Source: JBBDRX01 sp040905245
GTDB taxonomy: Bacteria > Bacteroidota > Rhodothermia > Balneolales > Balneolaceae
DNA: 6,679 nucleotides
Assembly: GCA_040905245.1 (NCBI GenBank)
Contig: JBBDRX010000058.1
Span: 1-6,679 of the forward strand
Reading direction: 5' to 3'
Shown: piece by piece, positions 4,678 to 6,679 of the stretch
How positions within the stretch are numbered: the first letter of the stretch is position 1
How the letters are laid out: each line of letters opens with the position of its first letter
Notes under the pieces: generated by a model
What the model was told of the DNA's origin: nothing
Databases searched by the model: none
What the model saw: only the letters and a program-made list of their open reading frames with translations
Made by a program: the position numbers and the translations under genes

Positions 4678-6462
4678 TGTCCATCTTCCAAAATCCAGCC
4701 GCTTCCAAACTCGGGTAGAGAGAAAAGTGGAGTCTCTCCACTTGCCAAGCCATCTGCGGATCCCGACGCGCAGAAACTGAATGGTTCCAACATCCTGATT
4801 CAGACGTTGAAGGATCTTGATGTCGACACCCTCTTTGGGTATCCGGGCGGAGCCGTACTTCCGGTATATGACGCCCTGTTTGATGAGCACGACATCAAGC
4901 ACGTTCTCATTCGACATGAACAGGCAGGAACTCACGCTGCTGACGGATATGCGAGAGCTACAGGAAAGCCGGGCGTTGTCCTGGTAACTTCCGGGCCGGG
5001 TGCGACCAATACCGTCACCGGTATTGCGACAGCTGCCATGGATTCCATTCCACTTGTTGTCTTTACCGGACAGGTTCCCTCCGGGATGATTGGAAACGAC
5101 GCTTTTCAGGAGGCCGATATTGTCGGAATCACACGGCCAATTACAAAGCACAACTACCTGGTCAGGGATGTGGAAGATCTGGAATCCGTGATTCGGGAAG
5201 CTTTTCATATCGCAACCAACGGCCGGCCGGGCCCTGTATTGGTAGACCTTCCCAAAGATATGCTAAACTCGTACGGATACTACTCTGGCAGGAAAAGTGT
5301 TCAAATTCCAAGCTTCAAACCAGTAACGAGCGGGAACCACAGCCAGATTGCCAAGGCCGCCCGGATGATCACCGAAGCAAAAAGACCTCTCTTCTACGTG
5401 GGGGGCGGAGTTATGCTCGGCAACGCCTGGGATGAATTGACGAAACTTTCGGAACGTCTCAATGTTCCCGTCACCACAACGCTGATGGGGCTCGGATGCT
5501 TCCCGGAAAACAAACCACAATCCCTTGGAATGCTCGGGATGCACGGTACCTGGGCAGCCAATATGGCCACTACAGAGTGTGACCTTCTGGTCGCTATCGG
5601 TGCGCGATTCGATGACCGGGTAACCGGCCGGCTGGACGGATTTTCACCAAACTCCAAGAAGATTCATATCGACATAGACCCCTGCTCGATTGGCAAAAAT
5701 GTATCTGTGGATGTACCCATTGTCGGAGATGTAAAGCAGATCCTTCCTCACCTGGACAAACTGGTTCGGGAAGCACCGGAAATCAGTGACTGGTGGGATA
5801 CCATTCATACATGGCAAAAGGAGCATCCACTGCCGGGGGCCGTCGGACAGGGAAAGATCTCTCCACAGAAGATGATTCAGGAGATCTCCAGAGTAACCAA
5901 CGGGGATGCCATCGTTGTCGCTGACGTGGGCCAGCACCAGATGTGGGCTGCTCAGCACTACAAGTTCAATCATCCCCGCTCTTGGATCAACTCCGGAGGA
6001 TTGGGAACGATGGGGTATGGATTTCCGGCATCAATTGGAGCTGCCTTTGCCCGGCCGGACAGAACTGTGGTCTGTATTACTGGAGATGGCGGGTTCCAGA
6101 TGTCTACCTACGAACTTGCTACAGCCGTGGAGTACAAACTCCCTCTCAAAATCGCCATTATGAATAATGAATGTCTCGGAATGGTCCGGCAGTGGCAACA
6201 ACTCTTCTACAAGAAGCGGTACAGCCACTCCATTCTCAAAACAGGGAATCCCGATTTCGTCAAGCTGGCCGAAGCGTACGGTGCGGTGGGCATGAGAGCC
6301 GAAACCGACGAAGAGATGAAGGACATGCTGGACGAAGCGATGAAGATTAACGACCGTCCGGTCGTCATGGATTTCCGTGTACTGGAGATGGAAAACTGCT
6401 ATCCAATGGTACCAAGCGGAGCCGCACTCAATGAAATGGTAGAATCAGACGAAGAAAACTAA
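4675..6462 (+). CDS. ilvB: Acetolactate synthase (AHAS) large catalytic subunit IlvB
   Basis: This enzyme condenses two pyruvates to 2-acetolactate, or pyruvate with 2-ketobutyrate to acetohydroxybutyrate, the first common step of branched-chain amino-acid synthesis; it uses ThDP, Mg and FAD. Of 595 residues, the N-terminal ThDP (PYR) domain starts near 36 and has FGYPGGAVLPVYDAL and RHEQAGTHAADGYARATG, with the catalytic Glu82. The middle FAD-binding domain (about 220-370) has GARFDDRVTGRL. The C-terminal PP domain has the Mg/ThDP motif GDGGFQM (470-476) through NN (497-498), then MVRQWQQLFY with the conserved Trp507. The end, PSGAALNEMV, is typical. About 35 residues (Ser/Pro/Lys-rich) precede the usual family start. 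No ATG, GTG or TTG lies in frame within them, so ATG 4675, preceded by GAGG at 4 nt, is the only standard start. ilvN follows after 4 nt. The long structured leader suggests regulated translation. Confidence 0.97.
   Translation: MCPSSKIQPLPNSGREKSGVSPLAKPSADPDAQKLNGSNILIQTLKDLDVDTLFGYPGGAVLPVYDALFDEHDIKHVLIRHEQAGTHAADGYARATGKPGVVLVTSGPGATNTVTGIATAAMDSIPLVVFTGQVPSGMIGNDAFQEADIVGITRPITKHNYLVRDVEDLESVIREAFHIATNGRPGPVLVDLPKDMLNSYGYYSGRKSVQIPSFKPVTSGNHSQIAKAARMITEAKRPLFYVGGGVMLGNAWDELTKLSERLNVPVTTTLMGLGCFPENKPQSLGMLGMHGTWAANMATTECDLLVAIGARFDDRVTGRLDGFSPNSKKIHIDIDPCSIGKNVSVDVPIVGDVKQILPHLDKLVREAPEISDWWDTIHTWQKEHPLPGAVGQGKISPQKMIQEISRVTNGDAIVVADVGQHQMWAAQHYKFNHPRSWINSGGLGTMGYGFPASIGAAFARPDRTVVCITGDGGFQMSTYELATAVEYKLPLKIAIMNNECLGMVRQWQQLFYKKRYSHSILKTGNPDFVKLAEAYGAVGMRAETDEEMKDMLDEAMKINDRPVVMDFRVLEMENCYPMVPSGAALNEMVESDEEN
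4725..4743 (+). other. Perfect stem-loop inside the ilvB 5' extension
   Basis: AAGTGGAG (4725-4732) and CTCCACTT (4736-4743) are exact reverse complements around a 3-nt loop TCT, 50 nt into the ilvB coding sequence. The stem lies wholly within codons for the non-conserved N-terminal extension. No U-run follows (GCCAAGCC), so it is not an intrinsic terminator. It may slow ribosomes or be part of the leader RNA fold, or it may have no role. Confidence 0.4.
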
Positions 6463-6466
6463 TCAA

Positions 6467-6679
6467 ATGAGCACAACAACTGTAGAAAGTATTCCACGCC
6501 ACACACTATCCGTGCTGGTGAGTCACAACCTCAACACCTTTTCCCGTATCATTGGTATCTTTAGTGGAAAGGGATTCGAAATCGACAGTATCAGCCTGGG
6601 CCAGGAAGCCGATCCGGCTCAGGCTCGTATTACCCTGACAACTCGCGGTGACGAAAAGGTAATCGAACAAATCTGCAAA
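6467..6679 (+). CDS. ilvN: Acetolactate synthase small regulatory subunit, N-terminal part (ACT domain)
   Basis: The frame is open from ATG 6467 to the window end (71 codons), 4 nt after the ilvB stop, so the subunits are co-transcribed and probably translationally coupled. The product starts MSTTTVESIPRHTLSVLV and continues as an ACT domain, with SRIIGIFSGKGFEIDSISLG, the DPAQARITLTT strand and GDEKVIEQICK, closely following E. coli IlvH. In that family the ACT dimer activates the catalytic subunit and binds valine for feedback inhibition. The loop after the first strand reads VSHNLNTFSR where E. coli IlvH has LENESGALSR, so Asn11 and Gly14 of IlvH become His20 and Asn23, and IlvH Asn29 becomes Glu38. 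These positions belong to the valine site, so effector binding may be altered. The rest of the gene lies outside the window. Confidence 0.93.
   Translation, partial: MSTTTVESIPRHTLSVLVSHNLNTFSRIIGIFSGKGFEIDSISLGQEADPAQARITLTTRGDEKVIEQICK

Noticed and set aside
4657..5208. Minus-strand 183-residue open frame over the start of ilvB
   Set aside because: No recognisable domain, and antisense to a gene with unmistakable acetolactate synthase motifs.

Overview
The window carries chromosomal amino-acid biosynthesis genes from a bacterium that looks like a member of Bacteroidota or a relative such as Balneolota. The case for this is the HisE sequence, which closely resembles the HisE half of Bacteroidota HisIE proteins, and the scarcity of strong Shine-Dalgarno sites. 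Base composition is roughly balanced in genes and clearly AT-rich between ilvD and the ilv leader. The lineage call is an inference and was not tested by any search. There is no sign of mobile DNA, CRISPR, tRNA or rRNA.

Layout: (1) bases 2-496 and 554-859 are the end of a histidine operon on the + strand, the 3' part of hisF followed by a free-standing hisE. (2) A perfect 12-bp stem-loop (894-922) separates hisE from the convergent minus-strand genes. (3) On the minus strand, ilvD (dihydroxy-acid dehydratase, 4163 to 2481) runs into an AbgT/MtrF-family membrane transporter (2491 to 953) with an 11-bp overlap. (4) The 511 bp between the divergent ilvD and ilvB holds an AT-rich control region with a good promoter (4289-4317), a LacI-type operator-like dyad and a 76-codon ORF (4351-4581) ending in a run of Leu/Ile codons. 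It also holds a nested set of complementary RNA segments reaching the ilvB ribosome-binding site. (5) On the + strand, ilvB (acetolactate synthase catalytic subunit, 4675-6462) is followed after 4 nt by the start of ilvN (regulatory subunit, from 6467, cut by the window end).

How they work together: IlvB/IlvN make acetolactate or acetohydroxybutyrate, and IlvD dehydrates the later dihydroxy-acid intermediate, so the divergent ilv genes form one branched-chain amino-acid locus. The most interesting part is the leader between them. It resembles a classical attenuator: a peptide rich in the pathway's own end products, then segments A, B, C, D and E in which C can pair with A, B or D, and D can pair with C or with E, the ilvB ribosome-binding site. 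This suggests translational attenuation rather than the usual terminator. A second point is that the visible part of IlvN has replaced the residues that line the valine site in E. coli IlvH, so feedback control of the enzyme may be changed or lost.
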